Source: Rhodobacter sp.
Lineage (GTDB): Bacteria > Pseudomonadota > Alphaproteobacteria > Rhodobacterales > Rhodobacteraceae
Length of the DNA stretch: 8,373 bases
Direction: 5' to 3'
Assembly: GCA_013824045.1 (NCBI GenBank)
Contig: PNND01000317.1
Coordinates: 1-8,373 of the forward strand
Shown piece after piece: positions 1 to 6,767 of this stretch (the stretch's first letter is position 1; every line of letters begins with the position of its first letter). The position numbers and the translations under genes were made by a program. Below the pieces are notes generated by a model. The model ran no database searches and was not told the DNA's origin. It was given only the letters and a program-made list of their open reading frames with translations.

Positions 1-2438
1 ACGCTGCCACGGGCCGACAGCCCGGGGGCCGTGATGGTCAAACTGTCGATGGCGGCGGGTTTGGAGAGGGTAGCTGCAACCTCCAGCCGCCCGAGCGTGC
101 CCGCCGCTTTGCGCCAGCCGGTGCCGGGAAGGGTGATTTCGATACGGTTCAGGTCCGAGACAAGGCGCAACTGCGCCGGTTCGCCCTTGGGCAGAGTGAT
201 CGTCACCATGCCCTGCCCATCACCCCGGGCAATCGCCTCGGGCAAGCCAAGACCAAATTCGGTGATCGTGTCCCGGGAGAGGGCGACGGTGCCTTCAATG
301 CTGGCGGGGGAGGCCTGCTTTCCAAAAGGTTGGCTAAAGGTCACGTCAAACGGGACGCGCCCGATGGTGCCGGGGCCTGAGACACGCAGGCCCCTCGGAT
401 CGGCTGACAGTGATAGGTCAGGGGCGGTGATCTGCTTGCCCGCGACCAGGGTCTCGCTACGGAAATCCGTGATGCGGCCCATGACGGAGAAGATCACGTC
501 CTCAGCCGTCAGCCTCGGCAGCAAGGGAAAGCGGAGCGTCGCGTCCAGTGTGGCGCGCCCCTCGCCCAGATCGACGGCGCGCCCGGCCTTCTTGAGAAAT
601 CCGAAGGGCGGTTCATCCAGCAAGGACAGTGCGGCGGTCAGGGTTGAGTTCGTCTTGAGCACAACCTCGGCCTGCGCGGGGCGGCGCGTGATGTCGAGCA
701 CGGAAAACACGCTTCCCGACATGTCGATCACCCCGCCAAGGGGGGGCGTGACCGATCCGCGGCTGACCACCATGGTGTAGGTCATGCCTTCGATCGTGGC
801 ATAGCCGTCGGCATCACGGATGGGCGGCAATGTGCGCAGGAAGCGCACATCGGCACCAAAGAAATCATAGCCCAGCGACAGCACTGGCTCCTTGCCCGGC
901 GCGATGCGCAGGGCGGCCTTCACATCGGTGAGCGTGCCTTCCAGCACGTTCTGTTCCAGCCAGTCACGGGTGCGCTTCACCAGCTTGACCGGCCAGATCG
1001 CCATCAGGTCGGTATGGCCGATGGAATCAAGCGTCAGGTCAACGGCGGCGGTCCAGCCTTCGGTGCTGGCGCTGATGCGGCCCTTGGCCGATAGACGCCG
1101 GTCCTGTTCCACGAGCGCCACCTGCCCGATGTCGATGCTGAACGGATCAAGCCGAAGGCGCAGATCGACCGCGCCTTCGCTGAAACGGACAGGTTCCTGA
1201 AACAGCCCTGCCGGATCAATCTGCATTTCCGAGATATGGATCTGGGTAAGAAAGCTATCCGGCAGCCGGGTGCCAAGGGGGCCAGTCAGGATGGTGCCAG
1301 CCGCATCGGTCAGGTAGGAATGACCCGTGGCGCGCAGGCGCAGCGTCGTGCTTTCCACATCGAAGGTTGTCAGGTTCACGCGCCCTTTGGCCGGATCATA
1401 GCTGACAGTCATCCCCGCCCGTTCAAAGGCGATGGGAACGGCGGCATCCGTGGGGCGCAGCGCGCCTGCACCGAATTCCAGCGCCGCATCCATCGTCGTG
1501 ATCCCTTCGGCATCCAGACGGGCGGACAGCTTGCCCGAAATGGGCGCATCCACCGCCGCCAGCGGTGCCAGCGGCAGGATCAGCGCGGCCAGATCGGCGG
1601 CATGGACACGGTCGACCGTTGCCGAAAGCCGGGCGCTGTTTTCGCCTTTGCGGGTGATGGCGGTGAGCTGGGCCTGAGCCGGGTTGCCGTCTGCACCCAT
1701 AAGCGACAGCGCCATTTCCGCGCGCAACTCATCAGGATGATTTTCCAACCGCAACCGCCCATCGCCCAGATCCCAGACACGGCCCGACACCCGATCTGTC
1801 AGCGTGAGCGTCAGGGCATCGGCATCGATGGCCTGCAATTGTGACAGGACGGGGGTATCGAAAGCTTCATCAATTGTCGCAAAGAAGGCGGGCAGGCTGT
1901 CGATCCGGCGATCGCTGCCCAGCCCCGCAAAGGCCACGTCGAAACTGCCGTCAACCTCGCGCGTCAGATCGATCCGGGTGCCGGACAAGCGCAGCCTGCT
2001 GGGCCGGAGTTGCCCCTCCAGCAAGGCATCCAGCGATAAGGCCACCCGCACTTCTGACAGGATCAGAACAGTGGACCCATCGCGGTGCAAAAGGCGGGTA
2101 TCTTCCAGCCGAAGCCGTGGCACCCAATTGTCGTCCACCCCGATCTCGACCCCGCCTATGGCGATGGCGCTTTCGGGGATCGTAGGGGCAAGGGCGCGGT
2201 TCAGGCGATCCTCGGCCTCGGCCACGGCCCAGACGGGCAGGCGCAGATAGGACCCGGTCAGCCCCAGAAGGCCAAAGCCAAGCGAAAGCACAAGGATGAC
2301 AACAACAAACAGCCCGATGATTCCGTTGCGAAACGGCTTGCGCCGCGCAACAGAGGCGGGCGGCGGCATAGCCGCACCCTGCCCGTCTCGCGGGGCATCG
2401 GTTTCCGGCACCGTGTCGTGCAGGTCGTTGTCTGACAC
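1..2438 (-). CDS. AsmA/YhdP-like DUF3971 domain protein (3' end beyond window)
   Basis: A minus-strand frame is open without a stop from a GTG at 2438 to the left edge, giving 812 complete codons; the C-terminus is missing. The N-terminus is hydrophilic and cytoplasmic (residues 1-37, with an ARRKPFR basic stretch), followed by one membrane segment at about 38-61. The rest is a long periplasmic region rich in alternating beta strands, as in the AsmA/TamB/YhdP superfamily. A Trp-containing block near residues 480-500 (LVKRTRDWLEQNVLEG), followed by a GYDFFGADVRF segment, resembles the DUF3971 core. Known relatives (E. coli YhdP, TamB, YdbH) span the periplasm and help move phospholipids to the outer membrane; that this protein does so is inference. 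An in-frame TGA at 2457-2459 rules out a longer start. GTG at 2438 has a GGGAGGGG ribosome site 9 nt upstream, and an ATG at residue 24 is the only close alternative. It is transcribed away from bcp. Confidence 0.85.
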   Translation of the reverse strand, partial: MSDNDLHDTVPETDAPRDGQGAAMPPPASVARRKPFRNGIIGLFVVVILVLSLGFGLLGLTGSYLRLPVWAVAEAEDRLNRALAPTIPESAIAIGGVEIGVDDNWVPRLRLEDTRLLHRDGSTVLILSEVRVALSLDALLEGQLRPSRLRLSGTRIDLTREVDGSFDVAFAGLGSDRRIDSLPAFFATIDEAFDTPVLSQLQAIDADALTLTLTDRVSGRVWDLGDGRLRLENHPDELRAEMALSLMGADGNPAQAQLTAITRKGENSARLSATVDRVHAADLAALILPLAPLAAVDAPISGKLSARLDAEGITTMDAALEFGAGALRPTDAAVPIAFERAGMTVSYDPAKGRVNLTTFDVESTTLRLRATGHSYLTDAAGTILTGPLGTRLPDSFLTQIHISEMQIDPAGLFQEPVRFSEGAVDLRLRLDPFSIDIGQVALVEQDRRLSAKGRISASTEGWTAAVDLTLDSIGHTDLMAIWPVKLVKRTRDWLEQNVLEGTLTDVKAALRIAPGKEPVLSLGYDFFGADVRFLRTLPPIRDADGYATIEGMTYTMVVSRGSVTPPLGGVIDMSGSVFSVLDITRRPAQAEVVLKTNSTLTAALSLLDEPPFGFLKKAGRAVDLGEGRATLDATLRFPLLPRLTAEDVIFSVMGRITDFRSETLVAGKQITAPDLSLSADPRGLRVSGPGTIGRVPFDVTFSQPFGKQASPASIEGTVALSRDTITEFGLGLPEAIARGDGQGMVTITLPKGEPAQLRLVSDLNRIEITLPGTGWRKAAGTLGRLEVAATLSKPAAIDSLTITAPGLSARGS

Positions 2439-2447
2439 CCTGCGAGG

Positions 2448-2455
2448 CCCCTCCC
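2448..2455 (-). promoter_or_regulatory. Ribosome binding site setting the GTG start of the DUF3971 gene
   Basis: On the minus strand GGGAGGGG lies 9 nt before the GTG at 2438. An in-frame stop just upstream (2457-2459) leaves no room for an earlier start, so this site decides for the GTG over the internal ATG 23 codons further in. Confidence 0.6.
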
Positions 2456-2473
2456 ATCATTCATTGCCGGGAT

Positions 2474-2498
2474 TGCCTTTATCTTCGCCCGAAGGCAA
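2474..2498. promoter_or_regulatory. Candidate operator: perfect inverted repeat between divergent genes
   Basis: TTGCCTT (2474-2480) and AAGGCAA (2492-2498) are perfect 7-bp inverted arms separated by 11 bp, in the 104-bp gap between the divergent DUF3971 and bcp genes. The inner bases fit T-N11-A, the core of LysR-type regulator sites. A second, nested dyad CTTCG-cc-CGAAG lies at 2483-2494. I see no convincing -35/-10 pair at normal spacing, so promoter positions remain open. No regulator gene is in the window. A chance dyad cannot be excluded. Confidence 0.35.
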
Positions 2499-2542
2499 CT
2501 AGAACGCAAAGCATCCATCGTCACAATGCAAGGAGCCGCCAG

Positions 2543-3004
2543 ATGATCACAGCAGGCGCAAGCGCCCCCGATTTCACCCTGCCGCGCGATGGCGGGTCAA
2601 ACATCACCCTGTCAGCCCTGCGGCCGGGCAAGGTGGTGCTCTATTTCTATCCCAAGGATGACACGCCCGGCTGCACGCTAGAGGCGCAGGATTTTACCGC
2701 CCGTCTGGCCGAATTCACCGCCGCAGGCACCACGGTGATCGGTGTCAGCAAGGACAGCGTCAAGGCGCATGACAAGTTCTGCAAGAAGCATGGGCTGTCG
2801 ATCATCCTTGCCTCGGACGAGACCGGTCACACCTGCGAGGATTACGGCGTCTGGGTCGAAAAAAGCATGTATGGCAAAACCTATATGGGCGTGGAGCGCA
2901 CGACGTTCCTGATCGACGGTACGGGCAAGGTGGCGCAGGTCTGGAACAAGGTGTCGGTCAAGGGCCACGCGGATGAGGTGCTGGCGGCAGCCAAGGCGCT
3001 TTGA
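2543..3004 (+). CDS. bcp: Thioredoxin-dependent thiol peroxidase, BCP/PrxQ-type peroxiredoxin
   Basis: This is a cytoplasmic peroxiredoxin of the BCP/PrxQ family (153 residues, the usual length), which reduces hydrogen peroxide and organic hydroperoxides with electrons from thioredoxin. The thioredoxin-like fold begins with APDFTLP (8-14). The active site PKDDTPGC places the peroxidatic cysteine at C44, with conserved P37, T41 and the later R119. The usual E. coli-type resolving cysteine five residues on is absent (Q49). C80, 36 residues on in KFCKKHGL, matches the position of the resolving cysteine in the alternative PrxQ subclass. C98 in the CEDYGVW motif is also common in the family. The ATG at 2543 has a good AAGGAG site at 2530-2535. 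The next gene starts 2 nt after the stop, so the two are probably one operon. The dyad at 2474-2498 could control it. Confidence 0.95.
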   Translation: MITAGASAPDFTLPRDGGSNITLSALRPGKVVLYFYPKDDTPGCTLEAQDFTARLAEFTAAGTTVIGVSKDSVKAHDKFCKKHGLSIILASDETGHTCEDYGVWVEKSMYGKTYMGVERTTFLIDGTGKVAQVWNKVSVKGHADEVLAAAKAL

Positions 3005-3006
3005 CA

Positions 3007-3828
3007 ATGCCCAGTCTGGCCGAAATGGCGGTGGAGGTTCTGACCACCGCCGATGGGCGCGCGAAAACCGCGCTGGGCCGCGAACATGCGCGTGCGTGGT
3101 TCGCTGCGCGGGCGGCGGATGCGCCGTTGGCGGTTGGCCATGCCACCCCGCCCCTGCGCCCCGCCCGGCCAGACAAGCCAGACCTGCTGGACCCGCGTGA
3201 CGTGCCGCGCCGCCGCCCCGGCACCGAGGCCGGGCGCATCGCATTACTGCATGCCGTGGCGCATATCGAACTGAACGCCGTCGACCTGCATTGGGACATC
3301 ATCGCCCGCTTTACCGATACGCCCATGCCGCTGGGTTTCTATGATGACTGGGTCAAGGCGGCGGATGAAGAGGCCAAGCATTTCAACCTGATGTGCGATT
3401 GTCTTGAAGCCATGGGAAGCCATTACGGCGCCCTGCCCGCCCATGCCGGAATGTGGCGGGCGGCGGAGGATACGGTGGGGGATCTGCTGGGCCGTCTTGC
3501 GGTGGTGCCCATGGTGCTTGAGGCGCGGGGGCTGGATGTGACGCCCGGGATGATCGAAGTGTTCCGCAAGGCGGGCGATACACGGGCGATTACCGCGCTG
3601 GAGAAGATCTACGCCGAGGAAGTGGGCCATGTCGCCTATGGATCGAAATGGTTCAACTGGCTGTGCGGCCGTGATGGGCTGGACCCGAAAGAGGTGTTCC
3701 ACGATCTGGTGCGACAGTATTTCCACGGCGCGCTGAAGCCACCGTTCAACGAGGAAAAGCGTGCCGAGGCCGGGTTGCCGCCGGATTTCTACTGGCCGCT
3801 GGTGGCAGAAGCCGGGGCTACGGAGTGA
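3007..3828 (+). CDS. DUF455 ferritin-like domain protein, probable di-iron protein
   Basis: 273 residues, DUF455 family; the biochemical function of this family is not settled as far as I know. The N-terminal 70 residues are Ala/Pro/Arg-rich, followed by a four-helix ferritin-like bundle. Candidate metal ligands follow the ferritin pattern: E88 (HIELNAVDL), E122-xx-H125 (EEAKH), E172 (LEARGLD) and E205-xx-H208 (EEVGH). All expected carboxylate and histidine positions are present, so the protein should be able to bind a di-metal centre. It ends with the PPFNEEKRAEAGLPPDFYWPL tail typical of this family. The ATG at 3007 lies 2 nt after the bcp stop, with AAGG at 2993-2996. A TTG at 3001 overlapping that stop would add only two residues and is less likely. 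Co-transcription with bcp suggests a link to oxidative stress or iron, which is inference. Confidence 0.9.
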   Translation: MPSLAEMAVEVLTTADGRAKTALGREHARAWFAARAADAPLAVGHATPPLRPARPDKPDLLDPRDVPRRRPGTEAGRIALLHAVAHIELNAVDLHWDIIARFTDTPMPLGFYDDWVKAADEEAKHFNLMCDCLEAMGSHYGALPAHAGMWRAAEDTVGDLLGRLAVVPMVLEARGLDVTPGMIEVFRKAGDTRAITALEKIYAEEVGHVAYGSKWFNWLCGRDGLDPKEVFHDLVRQYFHGALKPPFNEEKRAEAGLPPDFYWPLVAEAGATE

Positions 3829-3863
3829 CCGCACGCACTAACATAGGCGGGTTTCTGCCGAAG

Positions 3864-3888
3864 AACGGCGGATTTCCGGTGCCGTTTT
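3864..3888 (+). terminator. Candidate rho-independent terminator after bcp-DUF455
   Basis: AACGGC (3864-3869) pairs with GCCGTT (3881-3886), and an inner GG/CC can extend the stem. Four T residues (3885-3888) overlap and follow the 3' arm. It lies 35 nt after the DUF455 stop and before the M23 gene. The stem is modest and the T-run short, so some read-through is likely. A competing 4-bp hairpin sits just upstream (3857-3869). Confidence 0.4.
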
Positions 3889-3937
3889 GGGCCATCTGGT
3901 CAATTATGTTGCGGCAGTCTGATGCGGTGGCTAATCA

Positions 3938-5341
3938 ATGGGCGTCTCCGCTTGGGAGCATTTCGCCCGTCCTTTTCAGCAACGTACGGAAAACGCACAA
4001 GTGATGACGCGTGTCGCCTATCGGATAAACGCCACGATCGAGCGTTTCCTTCCCGAACAACGCCTGTTCCTGAAATCAGATACAGAAACGCGCTTCATCC
4101 GCCTTCGCCCGGTGACACAACTGATTGCCGTGACAGGCTGCGCCATGTTCGTGGCCTGGACGATCGTGGCAACAGCCGTGCTGATGATGGATTCGATCGG
4201 CGCCGGTTCATCGCGCGAACAATCGCTGCGTCAACAGGCTATGTATGAAGAGCGGCTGAACCTCTTGTCTGCCGACCGCGACCTGCGCGCCGAAGAGGCA
4301 GCGCGGGCGCAAGAGCGGTTCAATCTGGCGCTGCAACAGGTGGCCAATATGCAATCGCGGCTGCTGGCATCGGAAGATCGCCGGCGCGAACTGGAAACCG
4401 GGATCGACGTGATCCAGTCCACCCTGCGCCGCACGATCATCGAACGTGACGAGGCGCGCAGCAAAGCCGATGAGGTGACGCTGGCATTGGCCGAGACCAC
4501 GGGTTCGGCGCGCAGCGAACAGGGGCGTGTGCGCGACACGGTGGATACGCTGGCCATCCTGACCGAAGCGCTGGGCGATGCCGCGCAGGAACGCGATCTG
4601 ATGGAAGGTGCAGCGCAGAAATCTGCAGAACGCGCCGAAGAGATTATGGAACAAAAGCGCGCGATGGAGCGCCAGAATGACGCGATCTTTGCCCAGCTGG
4701 AAGAGGCTGTCACCGTATCGATGGAGCCGCTGGACAACATGTTCCGCGATGCCGGCCTCTCGCCCGATGATCTGCTGAGTTCCGTGCGCAAGGGATATTC
4801 CGGCACGGGTGGGCCGCTGTCGCCCATCTCGCTGTCGACCTCTGGCGCGGCGATGCCCCCAGAAGCCACCCGCGCCAATGCCATCCTGCAGGGCCTTGAC
4901 CGGATGAACATGTACCGGATCGCGGCATTCAAGACACCCTTCGCGATGCCGGTGAACACGCCCGTGCGCTTTACTAGCGGCTTCGGTGGCCGCAACGATC
5001 CCTTTGGCCGGGGCTTCCGCCGCCATGAGGGGCAGGACATGGCCGGTGCCTATGGTGCACCGATCCTCGCCACGGCAGATGGTGTCGTGACCCATGCGGG
5101 ATGGGAAAGCGGTTATGGCCGCTTGGTCAAGATCCGGCACGAGTTTGGCATCGAAACGCGCTATGGCCATATGTCGCAAATCCGCGTCAACGTGGGCGAT
5201 CGGGTATCGCGTGGCGACCGGATCGGTGATATGGGCAATTCAGGTCGTTCCACTGGCACGCATCTTCATTACGAGATCCGGATCGGGGGCGAAGCAATCA
5301 ACCCGATGACCTTCATAAAGGCAGCGAGAGATGTTTTCTAA
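3938..5341 (+). CDS. M23 family (LytM-type) peptidoglycan endopeptidase with membrane anchor and coiled coil
   Basis: A 467-residue zinc endopeptidase expected to cut peptide cross-links in peptidoglycan. The N-terminus is cytoplasmic with basic residues (up to about 58). One membrane segment (about 60-84) is followed by a long heptad-like, Glu/Arg/Gln-rich periplasmic coiled coil (about 92-255), a Pro/Ser/Gly linker and the M23 domain (about 341-457). The catalytic set is complete: H363-xxx-D367, H411 (YGHMS) and H442-L-H444, so the enzyme looks active, unlike degenerate LytM activators. The start is uncertain. ATG 3938 has a weak GGTGG 7 nt upstream. ATG 4004 (residue 23, MTRVAYRINA) begins where similar Rhodobacterales proteins, as I recall them, start, but has only a distant GGA. 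The 3' end overlaps the bactofilin start by 11 nt, so the two are probably translated together and act together in cell shape or wall remodelling. Confidence 0.9.
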   Translation: MGVSAWEHFARPFQQRTENAQVMTRVAYRINATIERFLPEQRLFLKSDTETRFIRLRPVTQLIAVTGCAMFVAWTIVATAVLMMDSIGAGSSREQSLRQQAMYEERLNLLSADRDLRAEEAARAQERFNLALQQVANMQSRLLASEDRRRELETGIDVIQSTLRRTIIERDEARSKADEVTLALAETTGSARSEQGRVRDTVDTLAILTEALGDAAQERDLMEGAAQKSAERAEEIMEQKRAMERQNDAIFAQLEEAVTVSMEPLDNMFRDAGLSPDDLLSSVRKGYSGTGGPLSPISLSTSGAAMPPEATRANAILQGLDRMNMYRIAAFKTPFAMPVNTPVRFTSGFGGRNDPFGRGFRRHEGQDMAGAYGAPILATADGVVTHAGWESGYGRLVKIRHEFGIETRYGHMSQIRVNVGDRVSRGDRIGDMGNSGRSTGTHLHYEIRIGGEAINPMTFIKAARDVF

Positions 5342-5840
5342 GAGCCGAATCAACGAGCCGGGCCCCAAGCAGGCCGAAGTGGAAAAGCCGAAAGCACCGG
5401 AGGCAGGCGTGACGAAACCCAGCACGGACTTCACCCCCGCAGCCCCCAAGGGCAAAGCCACGGCATCTGTGCTGTCGTCGGATCTGACTGTTGTGGGCAA
5501 TCTGCGCACCACCGGTGATATTCAGGTGGAGGGCACGGTCGAGGGCGATATTCGCGCCCATCTTCTGACCGTCGGCGAAAGCGCCACCATCCGGGGCGAG
5601 ATCGTGGCCGACGACATCGTCGTAAATGGCCGGGTCATTGGCCGTGTGCGTGGGCTGAAAGTTCGGCTGACCTCGACCGCGCGGGTTGAGGGCGACATCA
5701 TCCACAAGACCATCGCCATCGAAAGCGGAGCGCATTTCGAGGGTTCGGTGCAGCGCCAGGACGATCCGCTTGCGCAAGGCCGCGTGTCGGCCCCTGTCAT
5801 GCCTGCACCGGCCCCGGCACCCAAGGCAGAAACGCCGTAA
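5331..5840 (+). CDS. Bactofilin, polymer-forming cytoskeletal protein
   Basis: 169 residues. A disordered, Lys/Pro-rich N-terminal tail (1-45) and a Pro/Ala-rich C-terminal tail (about 142-169) flank the bactofilin core (about 47-141). The core is built of short repeating beta strands with G-D-I / G-x-I/V turns, as in the right-handed beta-helix that self-assembles into nucleotide-free filaments. The protein begins MFSKSR, close to the MFSK-type N-terminal peptide reported to bring Caulobacter BacA to the membrane. The ATG at 5331 lies within the last codons of the M23 gene, 11 nt overlapping, with a weak GCGAGAG site directly upstream. In other alphaproteobacteria a bactofilin works with an M23 peptidase encoded beside it (BacA-LmdC), so a scaffold role for the preceding hydrolase is a good inference. 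A strong hairpin follows the stop. Confidence 0.93.
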   Translation: MFSKSRINEPGPKQAEVEKPKAPEAGVTKPSTDFTPAAPKGKATASVLSSDLTVVGNLRTTGDIQVEGTVEGDIRAHLLTVGESATIRGEIVADDIVVNGRVIGRVRGLKVRLTSTARVEGDIIHKTIAIESGAHFEGSVQRQDDPLAQGRVSAPVMPAPAPAPKAETP

Positions 5841-5868
5841 TAGCCGAGCCGCCTGTTGATCCTATTTC

Positions 5869-5892
5869 AAGGGCGCCCGTCGGGCGCCCTTT
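5869..5892. terminator. Bidirectional hairpin terminator between convergent genes
   Basis: Arms AAGGGCGCCC (5869-5878) and GGGCGCCCTT (5882-5891) form a perfect 10-bp stem with a GTC loop. It lies 28 nt after the bactofilin stop and 19 nt from the DUF2189 stop on the other strand. The stem is nearly symmetric with A/T at both ends, so it can serve both directions. The T-tract is short (TTTG on plus), as is common in GC-rich alphaproteobacteria. Confidence 0.8.
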
Positions 5893-5910
5893 GCCATTCA
5901 AGGTCCAAAG

Positions 5911-6696
5911 TCACGCCCACATCACCGCCCGGCGATAGAGATGCCAGCTTGCATGGCCAAGCACCGGCAGAACGACAAACAGACCTAGGAACCCCGGCAG
6001 CATCCCGACGAACAGCAGGACAGCGATGAAGCCGCCCCAGCCCAGCATCACGACCGGATTCTCGCGCACCAGTGCCATTGAGGTGAGCATGGCTGTGACG
6101 AAATCCACCTCGCGATCATCCAGCAGCATGGGTAGACTGACCACTGTCAGCGCGTAGAGCAAGGTGGCAAAGACCGCGCCGACAACCGTGCCGAAGGCCA
6201 GCATCATCATCCCCTCGGGCGTCAGAAAAACACCCAGCGATGAACTGACATTGGTCATGGTGGACTTGCCAAGGAACAACGCAAAGATCGTATGGGCTAG
6301 AAAGTTCCAGAACAGGAAGAAGACCACGATCACCGCCGCCATGGACGGGATCTGACGATCCTTCTGCCGAAACACCGCCCCCAGAATATCGCCGAATGCA
6401 AAGGGCTGCCCTGCCTCGCGCCTGCGGCTGATTTCATAGAGCCCGCAAGCCGCGAAAGGGGCAAGGATGGGAAAGCCTGCAGCGGCGGGCAAGGTCCACC
6501 AGACCTGCCCCTGTTCGGTGAAAGCATAGGTCAAAAGCCAGCCGCCCACGACATAGACCATGGCAAAGAAGGCACCGTATAGGGGATGGGCAAGAAAATC
6601 CTGCCATCCCGCACCAAGGGCGTGACGCAGGTCGCCATAGTCGAGCGACAGGACCTCTGGCACAGCCGCAGATGGCGTGCTGGCATGATCGGACAT
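5911..6696 (-). CDS. DUF2189 family multi-pass inner membrane protein
   Basis: 261 residues from the ATG at 6696. It has a short Ser/Ala-rich cytoplasmic start, then LDYGDLRHALGAGWQDF, an amphipathic lead-in typical of DUF2189. Five or six hydrophobic segments follow (about 38-60, 66-88, 116-142, 163-189, 214-236 and 236-250). Charged loops include ISRRREAGQPF (89-99) and LLDDREVDF (191-199), the latter before a helix with MALVRENP. No catalytic motif is evident and the family function is unknown. The ATG at 6696 has a strong AGGGGGGA site just upstream; a GTG at 6732 is open in the same frame but has no good ribosome site. It follows prfB by 71 nt on the same strand and may be its downstream partner, though I see no functional link. 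It ends facing the bactofilin gene across the shared terminator. Confidence 0.85.
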   Translation of the reverse strand: MSDHASTPSAAVPEVLSLDYGDLRHALGAGWQDFLAHPLYGAFFAMVYVVGGWLLTYAFTEQGQVWWTLPAAAGFPILAPFAACGLYEISRRREAGQPFAFGDILGAVFRQKDRQIPSMAAVIVVFFLFWNFLAHTIFALFLGKSTMTNVSSSLGVFLTPEGMMMLAFGTVVGAVFATLLYALTVVSLPMLLDDREVDFVTAMLTSMALVRENPVVMLGWGGFIAVLLFVGMLPGFLGLFVVLPVLGHASWHLYRRAVMWA

Positions 6697-6699
6697 CAC

Positions 6700-6708
6700 T
6701 TCCCCCCT
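6700..6708 (-). promoter_or_regulatory. Ribosome binding site deciding the DUF2189 start
   Basis: On the minus strand AGGGGGGA ends 3 nt before the ATG at 6696. This favours the 261-residue protein over a 12-residue longer form from GTG 6732. Confidence 0.6.
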
Positions 6709-6767
6709 GTTTCGTTCAAGGGTAAGCGGCACGGGCGCATGGGCAAATATGTATTTCGAAGTTCGCC

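Noticed and set aside
31..2250. Several plus-strand open frames (31-780, 892-1200, 1236-1844, 1804-2250) opposite the left-hand gene
   Set aside because: They are antisense shadows of the long continuous DUF3971 frame. Their translations are Arg/Ser-rich low-complexity with no family resemblance, as GC-rich DNA produces.
1951..2460. Minus-strand frame from ATG 2460 as an alternative N-terminus for the left-hand gene
   Set aside because: It is out of frame with the AsmA-like protein, is Arg/Cys-rich and stops at 1951, whereas the neighbouring frame runs for 812 codons with a membrane anchor and family features.
2474..2505. Sigma-70-like promoter for bcp from TTGCCT (2474-2479) and TAGAAC (2500-2505)
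   Set aside because: The spacing is 20 bp, beyond the usual 16-18, and the -10 match is poor; I do not list it as a promoter.
4208..5179. Minus-strand open frame of 323 codons opposite the M23 gene
   Set aside because: The sense strand encodes a protein with a complete M23 catalytic set. The antisense translation is His/Arg-rich without recognisable domains.
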